From: Pedobacter polaris | GTDB lineage: Bacteria > Bacteroidota > Bacteroidia > Sphingobacteriales > Sphingobacteriaceae | Direction: 5' to 3' | Assembly (NCBI RefSeq): GCF_005116505.1 | Contig: NZ_SWBR01000001.1 | Location: 1,364,001-1,428,000 of the forward strand | Length of the DNA stretch: 64,000 bases | Part shown: positions 25,812 through 34,639 of the stretch, in pieces | Layout of the letters: each line of letters begins with the position of its first letter | Numbering within the stretch: position 1 is the first letter of the stretch | Made by a program: the position numbers and the translations under genes | Notes under the pieces: model-generated | What the model was told of the DNA's origin: nothing | The model's database searches: none | The model's input: only the letters and a program-made list of their open reading frames with translations

Positions 25812-28800
25812 TACTTTTTGCAGCCTTTTCATCAGCCATTGCTGCAGCTAATGAATCTTTTAAATCTTTATTTTCTTTGTGTTCTTTACTCCAGTATGAG
25901 TAAATAGCGGGAATTACAAATAGTGTTAAAACTAACGAGAACAATGTTCCGCCAATAATAACAGTTCCCATGCTCATTCTACTTTTTGCTGCAGCACCCA
26001 AAGCCATTGCAATAGGTAAAGCTCCAATAGCAATTGCCATACTTGTCATTAAAATTGGGCGAAGCCTAGAAATAGAAGCCTCTCTAATTGCCTCTTGAAC
26101 TGTTGCGCCCTTTTCTTTTAGCTGGTTGGCAAACTCAACAATCAGAATTCCATTTTTAGTTACCAAACCAATCAACATGATGGTGCCAATCTGGCTAAAA
26201 ATATTCCAAGTTTGACCACATAACCAAAGTGATAAAAATGCTCCAGCAACCGCCATTGGTACAGTTAAAATGATAATAATAGGATCTTTAAAACTTTCGA
26301 ATTGGGCAGAAAGAATAAGATAAACCAACAATAAAGCTAAACCAAATGCAAACATCGTATTTGATGAACTTTCTTGAAAATCTCGAGATTCTCCACTTAA
26401 GTCGGTACTAAAACTTTCATCCAATACTTTAGCAGCTATTTCATCCATGGCTTTTATCCCATCGCCTATACTCTTACCCGGTGATAAACCTGCCGAAACG
26501 GTTGCAGAAATGAAACGGTTATTTCTATACAATTGTGGTGGACTGCTTTCTTCTTTTGCAGTAACCAGATTATCTAACTGTATTAACTTTCCTTTATCAT
26601 TTCTTACATAAACCGAGCTTAAATCTAATGGGTCTTTACGGTCGCTTACATCATACTGCCCAATTACCTGATATTGTTTTCCATTCATAAAGAAATAAGA
26701 AAAACGCTGTCCACTTAGGCCTAACTGTAAAGTTTGTGCAATATCAACAATAGAAACACCTAAATTTCTTGCTTTGTCTCTATCAATCGTTAAGTTAATT
26801 TCTGGCTTATTAAATTTTAAATTTACATCAGAAGCAGTAAAGGTTGGATCTTTAGAAACTTCATCCATAAACAAAGGCACTTTCTCTCTCAGCTTTTCAA
26901 AATTTTGTGCCTGAATAATATAACTAATTGGTAATCCACCCCTTCTACCAACAGAAATAGTTGGTTGTTGGGTAACGGTTACTTTTCCTTCAGAATATTT
27001 TTTAGTGATTTTTGTTAATCTATCAGCAATTTCTTTTTGACTTTTTTCTCGGTCTCCTGGATCTACTAAACCCATTCGCAAAAAGCCAGAATTAGTTGCT
27101 CCAGCTCCACCAAACCCAGGTGACGTAATTGTAATTAGCACTTTCTTTTCGGGCACAGAGTCGGTTATTGTTTGAGCAACCTTGCTCATAAACCTATCTG
27201 TATAAGCAAATGATGCACCTTCTGGAGTGCTTAAGTTCATGTTAATTGCACTTCTATCATCGTAAGGAGCAGTCTCTTTTTGCAACAAATTCCAGAACAA
27301 TACAATTAAGCCAACACAAACTATAATAATTGGCGCCGCTAACCAGCGTCTATCTAAAAACTTATCTAAGTTCGATTTGTAAGCCTCATTCAATTTCACA
27401 AAATAAGGCTCTGTAAAATTGTAAAACCTGCTTGGTTTGTGGCCGCCTTTTTTCATTAAATAGGCATTTAGCATTGGTGTTAAAGTAAGCGAAACAAACG
27501 CCGAAATTAGAACAGCTGCACCTATTACAACACCGAACTCTCGAAAGAGCCGCCCAACAAATCCTTGTAAAAATATTACGGGTAAAAATACGGCTGCAAG
27601 TGTAATGGAAATGGAAATTACAGCAAAGAAAATTTCATTAGAACCTTTAATAGCGGCTTCAATAGGCGATAAGCCTTCCTCAACTTTTTTAAAGATGTTT
27701 TCAGTTACTACAATCCCATCATCAACCACTAAACCTGTGGCCAAAACAATTGCTAAAAGTGTAAGTACATTGATAGAAAATCCAAAAATGTACATGATAA
27801 AAAATGTAGCAATCAACGATACTGGAATATCGATTAATGGCCTAAAAGCAATGGCCCAATCTCTAAAGAAAAGATAGATAATAAGAATTACCAGTACTAA
27901 CGCTATTAATATGGTTTCGGCAACTTCAGTAACCGATCTTTTAATAAATAAAGTGCTATCTAAAGACACATTGAGCTTGATGTCTGCCGGCATGTCTGCT
28001 ACCAATTTTTCGTATCTTTTGTTAAACTCTTTGCTGATTTCTAGATAATTTGCGCCAGGTTGAGGCAAAATTGCCACAGCTACCATTGGTATTCCAGATT
28101 CACGAAGCACAGTTTCTTCGTTTTCTGATCCAAGATCTACGTCAGAAACATCTTGAAGTTTAACGACATTTAGACTGTCGTTTTTAACAATTAGATTTTC
28201 AAACTCCTCTACTGTTGTTAATTTCCCTAAGGTTTTTACAGTTAACTCTGTAGTTGCTCCAGTTAATTTTCCAGAAGGAAGCTCAACGTTCTCATTTGTA
28301 AGCGCAGTAATGATGTCTTGAGATGTTAATCCGTATGACGACAATTTATTCGGGTCAATGCGAATACGCATTGCATACTTTCTTTGCCCTTGAATTTGCA
28401 CTCCACTTACTCCAGGAATTGTCTGTATTCTATCAGCAATTACATTTTCGGCAAAATCACTTAATTCTGTTACAGTTCTTTTACCGCTCTGTACAGTCAT
28501 GGAAATGATATTGTCAGAGTTTGCATCGGCTTTAGTTACGGTTGGTAAGCCATCAATATCCTTAGGCAAGTTTCTAGCAGCTTGAGAAACCTTATCTCTT
28601 ACATCATTGGCCGCTTCATCAATATCTTTCCCTAAGTTAAATTCTATGGTAATGTTACTCGAACCCTGGTTACTTGATGATGAGATATTTCTAATGCCAT
28701 CAATAGAGTTAATGGATTTTTCTAATGGCTCAGTAATTTGAGATTCTATAATATCAGAGTTTGCTCCAGGATAAGATGTTCTTACCGAAACAACAGTAGG

Positions 28801-28923
28801 ATCAATAGATGGATACTCTCTAATGCCTAAAAAATTATAACCTATTACCCCAAAAAGGATAATAACAAGGTTCATTACAATGGCAAGAACCGGTCGCTTG
28901 ATACTGGTGGTTGAAATGCTCAT
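25804..28923 (-). CDS. RND efflux transporter permease (AcrB/MexB type)
   Basis: Inner-membrane proton-driven efflux pump of 1039 residues, normal for hydrophobe/amphiphile RND transporters. The N-terminus is the usual first helix (PVLAIVMNLVIILFGVIGY). The proton-relay Asp pair is in the TM4 motif LATGLVVDDGIVVTEN. The late GLVTKNGILIVEFANQ motif is also present. Two large periplasmic loops follow TM1 and TM7. It overlaps the adaptor gene by 4 bp (ATGA) and the tolC-like gene at its end. The substrate range is not predictable. Confidence 0.95.
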   Translation of the reverse strand: MSISTTSIKRPVLAIVMNLVIILFGVIGYNFLGIREYPSIDPTVVSVRTSYPGANSDIIESQITEPLEKSINSIDGIRNISSSSNQGSSNITIEFNLGKDIDEAANDVRDKVSQAARNLPKDIDGLPTVTKADANSDNIISMTVQSGKRTVTELSDFAENVIADRIQTIPGVSGVQIQGQRKYAMRIRIDPNKLSSYGLTSQDIITALTNENVELPSGKLTGATTELTVKTLGKLTTVEEFENLIVKNDSLNVVKLQDVSDVDLGSENEETVLRESGIPMVAVAILPQPGANYLEISKEFNKRYEKLVADMPADIKLNVSLDSTLFIKRSVTEVAETILIALVLVILIIYLFFRDWAIAFRPLIDIPVSLIATFFIMYIFGFSINVLTLLAIVLATGLVVDDGIVVTENIFKKVEEGLSPIEAAIKGSNEIFFAVISISITLAAVFLPVIFLQGFVGRLFREFGVVIGAAVLISAFVSLTLTPMLNAYLMKKGGHKPSRFYNFTEPYFVKLNEAYKSNLDKFLDRRWLAAPIIIVCVGLIVLFWNLLQKETAPYDDRSAINMNLSTPEGASFAYTDRFMSKVAQTITDSVPEKKVLITITSPGFGGAGATNSGFLRMGLVDPGDREKSQKEIADRLTKITKKYSEGKVTVTQQPTISVGRRGGLPISYIIQAQNFEKLREKVPLFMDEVSKDPTFTASDVNLKFNKPEINLTIDRDKARNLGVSIVDIAQTLQLGLSGQRFSYFFMNGKQYQVIGQYDVSDRKDPLDLSSVYVRNDKGKLIQLDNLVTAKEESSPPQLYRNNRFISATVSAGLSPGKSIGDGIKAMDEIAAKVLDESFSTDLSGESRDFQESSSNTMFAFGLALLLVYLILSAQFESFKDPIIIILTVPMAVAGAFLSLWLCGQTWNIFSQIGTIMLIGLVTKNGILIVEFANQLKEKGATVQEAIREASISRLRPILMTSMAIAIGALPIAMALGAAAKSRMSMGTVIIGGTLFSLVLTLFVIPAIYSYWSKEHKENKDLKDSLAAAMADEKAAKSND

Positions 28924-30026
28924 TGTTTAGATTTAACTATTTTAACTTTTACAGGTGCATCAGGTTTTAAAGACATAGATCCAGTTGTTAGAACAGTATC
29001 ACCCACATTTAAGCCAGATGTAATCACAACACTCTCCGCAGTTCTTGTACCAGCCTCTACGTTAACTTGTTTTGCTTTCCCATCTTTACTAACATAAACA
29101 ATCTTACCTTTTAGAACAGGGATTACTGCTTCAGTAGGAACTAGAATCGCATCATTAAGCGTACTCAATGCTAATTTTACTTGTGCAAATGAGCCCGGTA
29201 AAAGTTCGCCACTAGGGTTTGCTGCTAACGCTTTAATCTGTAATGTTCTTGTATCTTGATTTATTCCCGGTTCAATTGCAAATACCTTCCCAGTATATGT
29301 TTTGTTGGAGGCATCCGTTTTAAACGAAATAGTTGAGTTCAATTTAATCTGTCCCACATATTTCTCTGGAACAGAAAAACTAATTTTAACGGGATTTGTG
29401 CTTAATAAATTTGCAATTTGTGTAGATGGAGTCAAATACTCCCCAACGGAAATTGATCTCAAACCAATTTTACCACTAAAAGGAGCTATAATTGAAGTTT
29501 TAGCCAATTGAGCTCTAATCAATTGGGCTTGTGCTTTTAAAGATTGAAGATCCGCTAGGGATGTATCATATTCTTCCTGACTAATTGCCCCTTTTTGTAA
29601 AAGCTGTTTTGCTCTGCTTTCATTTGTAGCTGATAAATTTTGTTTGGTTTGCGCTTCTCGTAATTGAGCTTGTATATCACGATCATTAACTTTTACAAGA
29701 ACAGCTCCCCTATTTACATTGGTGCCTTCTTTGAAATAAATTCCAGTTACTAGGCCAGCTACCTCACTCCGTAAAATAACAGATTCATTGGCTTCAATAC
29801 TTCCAGAAACTTCTAGGTTACTATTAAAAGGCATCGTTTTTACAACAATTCCTTCAACAGACATGCCAGGGCCGCCTTTACCGCCTTTGCCATCTTTCGA
29901 ACCTCCGCCTGCTCCTTTTCCACCGCCACCTTCTGCGGCAATTTTTTTATTGTCCGAAATTCTATAGTAAACCAAATATGCTATCCCTAACAATAGGATA
30001 ATGTAAAAGATATATCTTTTTTTCAT
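28920..30026 (-). CDS. RND efflux periplasmic adaptor subunit (MFP)
   Basis: Membrane fusion protein of 368 residues. A membrane anchor lies at about 5-21. It is followed by a glycine/lysine-rich low-complexity linker (about residues 33-54). The barrel-sandwich and hairpin run from about 60 to 180 (VILRSEVAGLVTGIYFKEG; FSGKIGLRSISVGEY), with the beta-barrel and membrane-proximal parts after. It connects the permease with the TolC-like channel. It is first in the operon. Confidence 0.93.
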   Translation of the reverse strand: MKKRYIFYIILLLGIAYLVYYRISDNKKIAAEGGGGKGAGGGSKDGKGGKGGPGMSVEGIVVKTMPFNSNLEVSGSIEANESVILRSEVAGLVTGIYFKEGTNVNRGAVLVKVNDRDIQAQLREAQTKQNLSATNESRAKQLLQKGAISQEEYDTSLADLQSLKAQAQLIRAQLAKTSIIAPFSGKIGLRSISVGEYLTPSTQIANLLSTNPVKISFSVPEKYVGQIKLNSTISFKTDASNKTYTGKVFAIEPGINQDTRTLQIKALAANPSGELLPGSFAQVKLALSTLNDAILVPTEAVIPVLKGKIVYVSKDGKAKQVNVEAGTRTAESVVITSGLNVGDTVLTTGSMSLKPDAPVKVKIVKSKQ

Positions 30027-30052
30027 GTGTGTGTTTGTGCATTTGTAACGTA

Positions 30053-30060
30053 CAAAATTA
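30053..30060 (-). promoter_or_regulatory. Candidate -7 box of RND operon
   Basis: On the minus strand this reads TAATTTTG, a TAnnTTTG match, 26 bp before the adaptor ATG. I found no good TTG element upstream. Confidence 0.35.
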
Positions 30061-30144
30061 TTTAATTGTTTGTCTTATCATTTGATGTACTTAATATGTT
30101 ACACCTTAATTTCGATTTTGCGTCCAACAAAAAGCAATAAATTA

Positions 30145-30152
30145 TAAATTTG
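30145..30152 (+). promoter_or_regulatory. Candidate -7 box upstream of M61 peptidase
   Basis: TAAATTTG matches TAnnTTTG. The nearest TTG (30118-30120) is 24 bp upstream, a little long. It lies about 100 bp before the chosen ATG. Confidence 0.4.
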
Positions 30153-30252
30153 CCATAAGATTACAATTTATGAAATATCATGTTTCTATCTGTAATGGGT
30201 GAAATGCATTATCATGATAATTTATCGCCAAATGAAAAACAAATATAAACAG

Positions 30253-32058
30253 ATGAGAAAATCAATTTTAGGATTAGTAATCCTACTATCTATTACTATG
30301 ACAGCCAAATCTCAAGTTAAAATAAACTTTGAAGTTAGCTTTAAAGAACCTCAAGCACATTATGCAGAGGTAGAAATGAATATTGCAGGTATAACTGCAA
30401 AAAATTATGTAGATGTTAAAATGCCAGTATGGACCCCAGGTTCTTATTTAGTGCGTGAGTTTGCTAAAAGCGTAGAAGGTTTTGGTGCCACTGCTGGTGG
30501 TAAGTCAGTTAAAACCGAAAAAGTAAACAAAAATACATGGAGAGTTTATAATGCAAAAGCAAATGCTGTAAAAATAAACTATAGGGTTTATGCTTTTGAA
30601 ATTTCTGTTCGTACCGCATTTATAGATGCTTCACATGCATTTTTATCTCCAGCTAATATTTTTATGTTCCCAGCAGGGATGATAAAAACACCAAGTACAG
30701 TTAAAATTATTCCTTTTACAGGCTGGGATAAAGTAAGTACTGGTTTAGAGCCAGTAGCAGGACAAAACTTTACCTATAAAGCACCTGATTTTGATATTTT
30801 GTATGATAGTCCGCTAGAAGTTGGTAACCAAGATATATTTGAATTTAATGCAGCTGGTGTTAGACACGAAGTAGCCATGTACGGAGGCGGCAACTATGAT
30901 AAAGAACGCCTAAAAGTAGATATGGCTAAAATAGTTGAACAGGAAACAGCTGTTTTTGGTGAAAACCCTAACAAACACTATACGTTTATTGTACATAATT
31001 ATGCACAAGGTGGAGGTGGTTTAGAGCATTTAAACTCTACTGTTTTAGGTGCTAGCAGAAATGGATATGGAACTGAGAGAGGATATAGTGGCTTTTTAGG
31101 TTTGGTAGCGCATGAATATTTTCACTTATGGAATGTAAAAAGATTACGTCCAATAGCTTTAGGTCCATTTGATTATGAAAATGAAAACTATACAACAAAT
31201 CTTTGGATAGCTGAAGGATTTACTTCATACTATCCTACTAAAGTGATGCTAAGAGCTGGCTTTATAAATCAAGAAGGTTTTATAACTAGCAATTTGGGCT
31301 CCATAGGTACTGTAATGAATACACCAGGTTCTAAAATTAACTCTGCCGCAGAATCTAGCTTCAATGCATGGATTAACCCAGCTTATCGTCCATCAGAAAA
31401 TGCAAATAACACCTTTATCTCTTATTATACAAAAGGTCAAGTTGTTGGTTTATTAATGGATTTAGAAATTATAAACGCAACAAAAGGTGCCAAAAGCTTA
31501 GATGATGTAATGAAAGCAATGTATTTACAATGCAAAACCTTAAAAAGAGGTTATACTGATGCAGAGTTTAAGGCAATGGTAGAAAAAATCAGTGGCATTA
31601 GCTTCACTAATTTCTGGGATAAATACGTTACCGGAACTGTTGATGTAGAATATGCTAAATATTTCGCCTATGCAGGTATCGATGTAATAAACGAGAATGA
31701 AGGTAAAAGTGTTCCTTACTTAGGAGCTGCAGCTGCAAGAACTTCTGCCGGAACAGGTAAAGTTATTATTGGCGCTGTTAGTCGTGGTTCTGGTGCTTGG
31801 AATGGTGGATTAAATGTAAATGACGAAGTTGTTTCTATTGATGGTGCCCCGGCTGAAATGATGTTAGAAAGAATGAGCCAAATTACTTACAAAAAAGTTG
31901 GAGATGTAATTAAAGTTAGTATTGTTAGAGATGGTCTTAAAAGAGATTTAGATATCACCTTAACGGCAAACCCAACCGTAAGATTTAAAAGTACAATTAA
32001 TGAAGATGCTACACCTGCACAATTGGTTGTACGAAAAAAATGGTTAGGAATTAATTAA
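30253..32058 (+). CDS. M61 family metallopeptidase with PDZ domain
   Basis: Exported glycyl-aminopeptidase-like enzyme of 601 residues from ATG 30253 (the frame is open to 30199, but this start gives the signal MRKSILGLVILLSITMTAKS). An N-terminal beta-sandwich is followed by the gluzincin core: HEYFH with zinc ligands H287 and H291, catalytic E288, and third ligand E321 in IAEGFTSYY. A PDZ domain at about 480-560 follows (GSGAWNGGLNVNDEVVSID). All key residues are present. A strong bidirectional terminator separates it from the convergent next gene. Confidence 0.92.
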   Translation: MRKSILGLVILLSITMTAKSQVKINFEVSFKEPQAHYAEVEMNIAGITAKNYVDVKMPVWTPGSYLVREFAKSVEGFGATAGGKSVKTEKVNKNTWRVYNAKANAVKINYRVYAFEISVRTAFIDASHAFLSPANIFMFPAGMIKTPSTVKIIPFTGWDKVSTGLEPVAGQNFTYKAPDFDILYDSPLEVGNQDIFEFNAAGVRHEVAMYGGGNYDKERLKVDMAKIVEQETAVFGENPNKHYTFIVHNYAQGGGGLEHLNSTVLGASRNGYGTERGYSGFLGLVAHEYFHLWNVKRLRPIALGPFDYENENYTTNLWIAEGFTSYYPTKVMLRAGFINQEGFITSNLGSIGTVMNTPGSKINSAAESSFNAWINPAYRPSENANNTFISYYTKGQVVGLLMDLEIINATKGAKSLDDVMKAMYLQCKTLKRGYTDAEFKAMVEKISGISFTNFWDKYVTGTVDVEYAKYFAYAGIDVINENEGKSVPYLGAAAARTSAGTGKVIIGAVSRGSGAWNGGLNVNDEVVSIDGAPAEMMLERMSQITYKKVGDVIKVSIVRDGLKRDLDITLTANPTVRFKSTINEDATPAQLVVRKKWLGIN

Positions 32059-32075
32059 TAATTTCAAGTTAACAT

Positions 32076-32112
32076 AAAAAATCCCGCTAGGTTTTCCTAG
32101 CGGGATTTTTTA
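32076..32112. terminator. Bidirectional terminator
   Basis: A perfect 11-bp stem (ATCCCGCTAGG / CCTAGCGGGAT) with a TTTT loop is flanked by an A tract and a T tract. It serves the M61 gene and the convergent outer-membrane protein gene. Confidence 0.92.
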
Positions 32113-32148
32113 TGTCTCTTCAATAAAGAAGAAGGTTGGTTAGTGAGC

Positions 32149-32625
32149 TTAGAAAGTGAAACGAACACCTAAACCGATATCACCACTGTAAAAGTCAGTA
32201 TCTGGTGTTAATAATAAAGTTGGGATCCAATCTAAAGATAAATTAATTGGCGCACCTTTAAATTTATAGTCTAAACCTAATACACCATTTAAGCCCAAGT
32301 ATATATCTCCATCATAACCTTTCACTTTAACAGACCCAACAGTAGCACCACCGCCATAAAACCAATTTAAACCTTCGGCACCCTTAATTGGGTTGTAAAC
32401 TTCGTACAGACCAGTAATTTGGATATGGTTTACACTGTTTTTACTTCTAAAATTTCCGATAAGTTCCAACATGGCATTATCATTTAAGCCAGTTTTAAAA
32501 CTTATTCCATTGGCAGATCCAAAACGACCACCAATAGCGTTTTTGTAATCTTGGGCTTTTACATCAGACGAGCTTATTGCAAGAAGTGCTACGCCAGTAA
32601 TTAAAGTAAATAGTAATTTTTTCAT
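32149..32625 (-). CDS. Small outer-membrane beta-barrel protein
   Basis: Exported protein of 158 residues with a signal peptide ending DVKAQ; ATG 32625 is preferred to ATG 32631. The mature part is made of alternating short beta strands (ISFKTGLNDNAMLELIGNF, YLGLNGVLGLDYKF) and ends in GVRFTF, a terminal-Phe barrel signature. It looks like an 8-strand barrel. I do not recognise a specific family or function. Confidence 0.8.
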   Translation of the reverse strand: MKKLLFTLITGVALLAISSSDVKAQDYKNAIGGRFGSANGISFKTGLNDNAMLELIGNFRSKNSVNHIQITGLYEVYNPIKGAEGLNWFYGGGATVGSVKVKGYDGDIYLGLNGVLGLDYKFKGAPINLSLDWIPTLLLTPDTDFYSGDIGLGVRFTF

Positions 32626-32777
32626 AATCATATGTTTTTTATTTTTCTAATGCCAACAGCTTAGCAAGATTTGTGCCGTTGTACTCATTTTATTGAAAAT
32701 AGTGCAATTGATATGATTATATTATTTGATGAAAGTAATAAATTGCTATGCATGCAGAATAAATTTAAAATCGGTTG

Positions 32778-32805
32778 TTGCAGAAAAGATAATTTATTAG
32801 ATTTG
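32778..32805 (+). promoter_or_regulatory. Promoter of acyl-CoA ligase-ggt
   Basis: TTG (32778-32780) and TAGATTTG (32798-32805) are separated by 17 bp, close to the Bacteroidota TTTG-N17-20-TAnnTTTG arrangement. The ligase ATG is at 32870. Confidence 0.6.
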
Positions 32806-32869
32806 ATAAACAACAACTAGGTGAAGTTAATTGTTGTGGAAAATACTTGCCAAATTAAATCGTTATTCC

Positions 32870-34639
32870 ATGTCTATACAAATAACTAGGGTATTCGACC
32901 TTTTAAAACATAACCTCGATAACTTTCCGAAAGAAGAGTTTATCAGTGGGAAAACGAATGGAAAATGGAATAAATACAGTACAAATGAATTTTGTGAACA
33001 AGTAGATAGCCTTAGTCGTGGCTTAACTACAAAGGGTGTGGTAAAAGGTTCTCGAATTGCGGTGATGTCTGCCAATCGACCAGAATGGAATATCTGTGAT
33101 TATGCAATTATGCAGTTAGGAGCCTATCAAATTCCATTATACCCTACATTAGCAGAGCATGATATTAAGTTTATTATAGAAGATGCAGAAATTACAATTG
33201 TATTTGTAAGCGATGAAAGCCTTTTTCAAAAGCTTAATGTTGTTAATCAATCCTTAAAAAAACCTGTTCAAATTTACACTTTTAACAAGGTTGATGGAGC
33301 AGATAATTGGCAAGATCTAATCATAAAAGGAAAAGCTACAAATGTAGATTTAGAGCATTATAGAAATGCAGTTGATGCTGAAGATATCTTAACAATCATC
33401 TATACCTCTGGTACTACAGGTACTCCCAAAGGCGTAATGCTTACACATAATAACTTGGTACAAAATTTTAAAAAATCAGCTATTATTTTCCCAAAAGAAG
33501 TTAAGGTTGCGCTCAGCTTTTTGCCACTATCTCATATTTTCGAAAGGATGATTATTTACTTGTATAATTATTCTGGCGTTTCTATATTTTATGCAGAAAG
33601 TATGGATACCATTGTTGCCGATATACAAGAAGTTAAGCCAAATTCATTTTCTACAGTTCCTCGTTTATTAGAGAAAGTATACGATAAAATAATGGAAAAA
33701 GGCAAAGACTTAAAAGGAATCAAAAGAGGGATTTTCTTTTGGTCTTTAGCATTGGCTGAAAAATTTGATCAGAAAAATAGCTGGTGGTATAATTTTAAAT
33801 TAGGCATTGCCCGTAAATTGGTTTTTAAAAAATGGCAAGAGGCTTTAGGCGGCCGCATTGTGGTTTTAGCTTCTGGCGGTGCGGCTTTAAATCCTAGATT
33901 ATGCAGAATTTTTTGGGCTGCTGGCATTCCAGTATTCGAAGGTTATGGCTTAACCGAAACCTCCCCGGTAATTACAGTAAACCACTTCGGAGCAACAATG
34001 TTCGGGACAGTGGGGCCTGTAATTGAAGGAGTAGAAATTAAAATTGCAGAAGATGGAGAGATTTTAACTCGTGGGCACCATATAATGAAAGGTTATTATC
34101 AACGAGAAGATTTAACTGCTGAAAGTATAGATGCAGATGGCTGGTTCCATACTGGTGATATTGGTCAGATATTAGAGGGTAAATTTTTAAAGATAACTGA
34201 CCGCAAAAAGGAAATTTTTAAAACAGCTGGTGGAAAATATATTGCACCTCAAATGTTAGAAAACAAGTATAAAGAGTCTCCATTAATTGAGCAGATAATG
34301 GTGTTGGGAGAAAATATGAAATTTCCAGCGGCGCTAATTGTTCCTACATTCCCAGCATTAAAAAGCTGGTGCGAAAAAAAGGGAATACCTTATACAAGTA
34401 ATGAAGAAATAATTAATAATGAGCAAGTTTTAGCTAAATATAATGACGTGATTATTCAGCTAAGTGCTGAATTTGGCAAATGGGAAAAGGTAAAACGATT
34501 TGCATTGTTGTCAAAAGAATTTAGCATTGATGGAGGTGAGCTTACTCCTAAATTGAGTTTAAAGCGAAAAGTCATTCTAGAAAAAAATAAAAATACCATC
34601 GATAAAATTTATAAAGATGCAGAGAATTATAAAGGGTAA
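32870..34639 (+). CDS. Long-chain fatty acid-CoA ligase (AMP-forming)
   Basis: ANL-family synthetase of 589 residues from ATG 32870; the frame extends to TTG 32831. The AMP-binding loop is IIYTSGTTGTPKGVMLTH. YGLTETSP, DGWFHTGDIG and DRKKEIFKTAGGKY are the later signature motifs, the last including the hinge Asp and the catalytic-Lys region. It activates fatty acids to acyl-CoA. This links it with the beta-oxidation operon at 43-50 kb, though it is not in the same operon. The next gene overlaps its end by 23 bp. Confidence 0.92.
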   Translation: MSIQITRVFDLLKHNLDNFPKEEFISGKTNGKWNKYSTNEFCEQVDSLSRGLTTKGVVKGSRIAVMSANRPEWNICDYAIMQLGAYQIPLYPTLAEHDIKFIIEDAEITIVFVSDESLFQKLNVVNQSLKKPVQIYTFNKVDGADNWQDLIIKGKATNVDLEHYRNAVDAEDILTIIYTSGTTGTPKGVMLTHNNLVQNFKKSAIIFPKEVKVALSFLPLSHIFERMIIYLYNYSGVSIFYAESMDTIVADIQEVKPNSFSTVPRLLEKVYDKIMEKGKDLKGIKRGIFFWSLALAEKFDQKNSWWYNFKLGIARKLVFKKWQEALGGRIVVLASGGAALNPRLCRIFWAAGIPVFEGYGLTETSPVITVNHFGATMFGTVGPVIEGVEIKIAEDGEILTRGHHIMKGYYQREDLTAESIDADGWFHTGDIGQILEGKFLKITDRKKEIFKTAGGKYIAPQMLENKYKESPLIEQIMVLGENMKFPAALIVPTFPALKSWCEKKGIPYTSNEEIINNEQVLAKYNDVIIQLSAEFGKWEKVKRFALLSKEFSIDGGELTPKLSLKRKVILEKNKNTIDKIYKDAENYKG

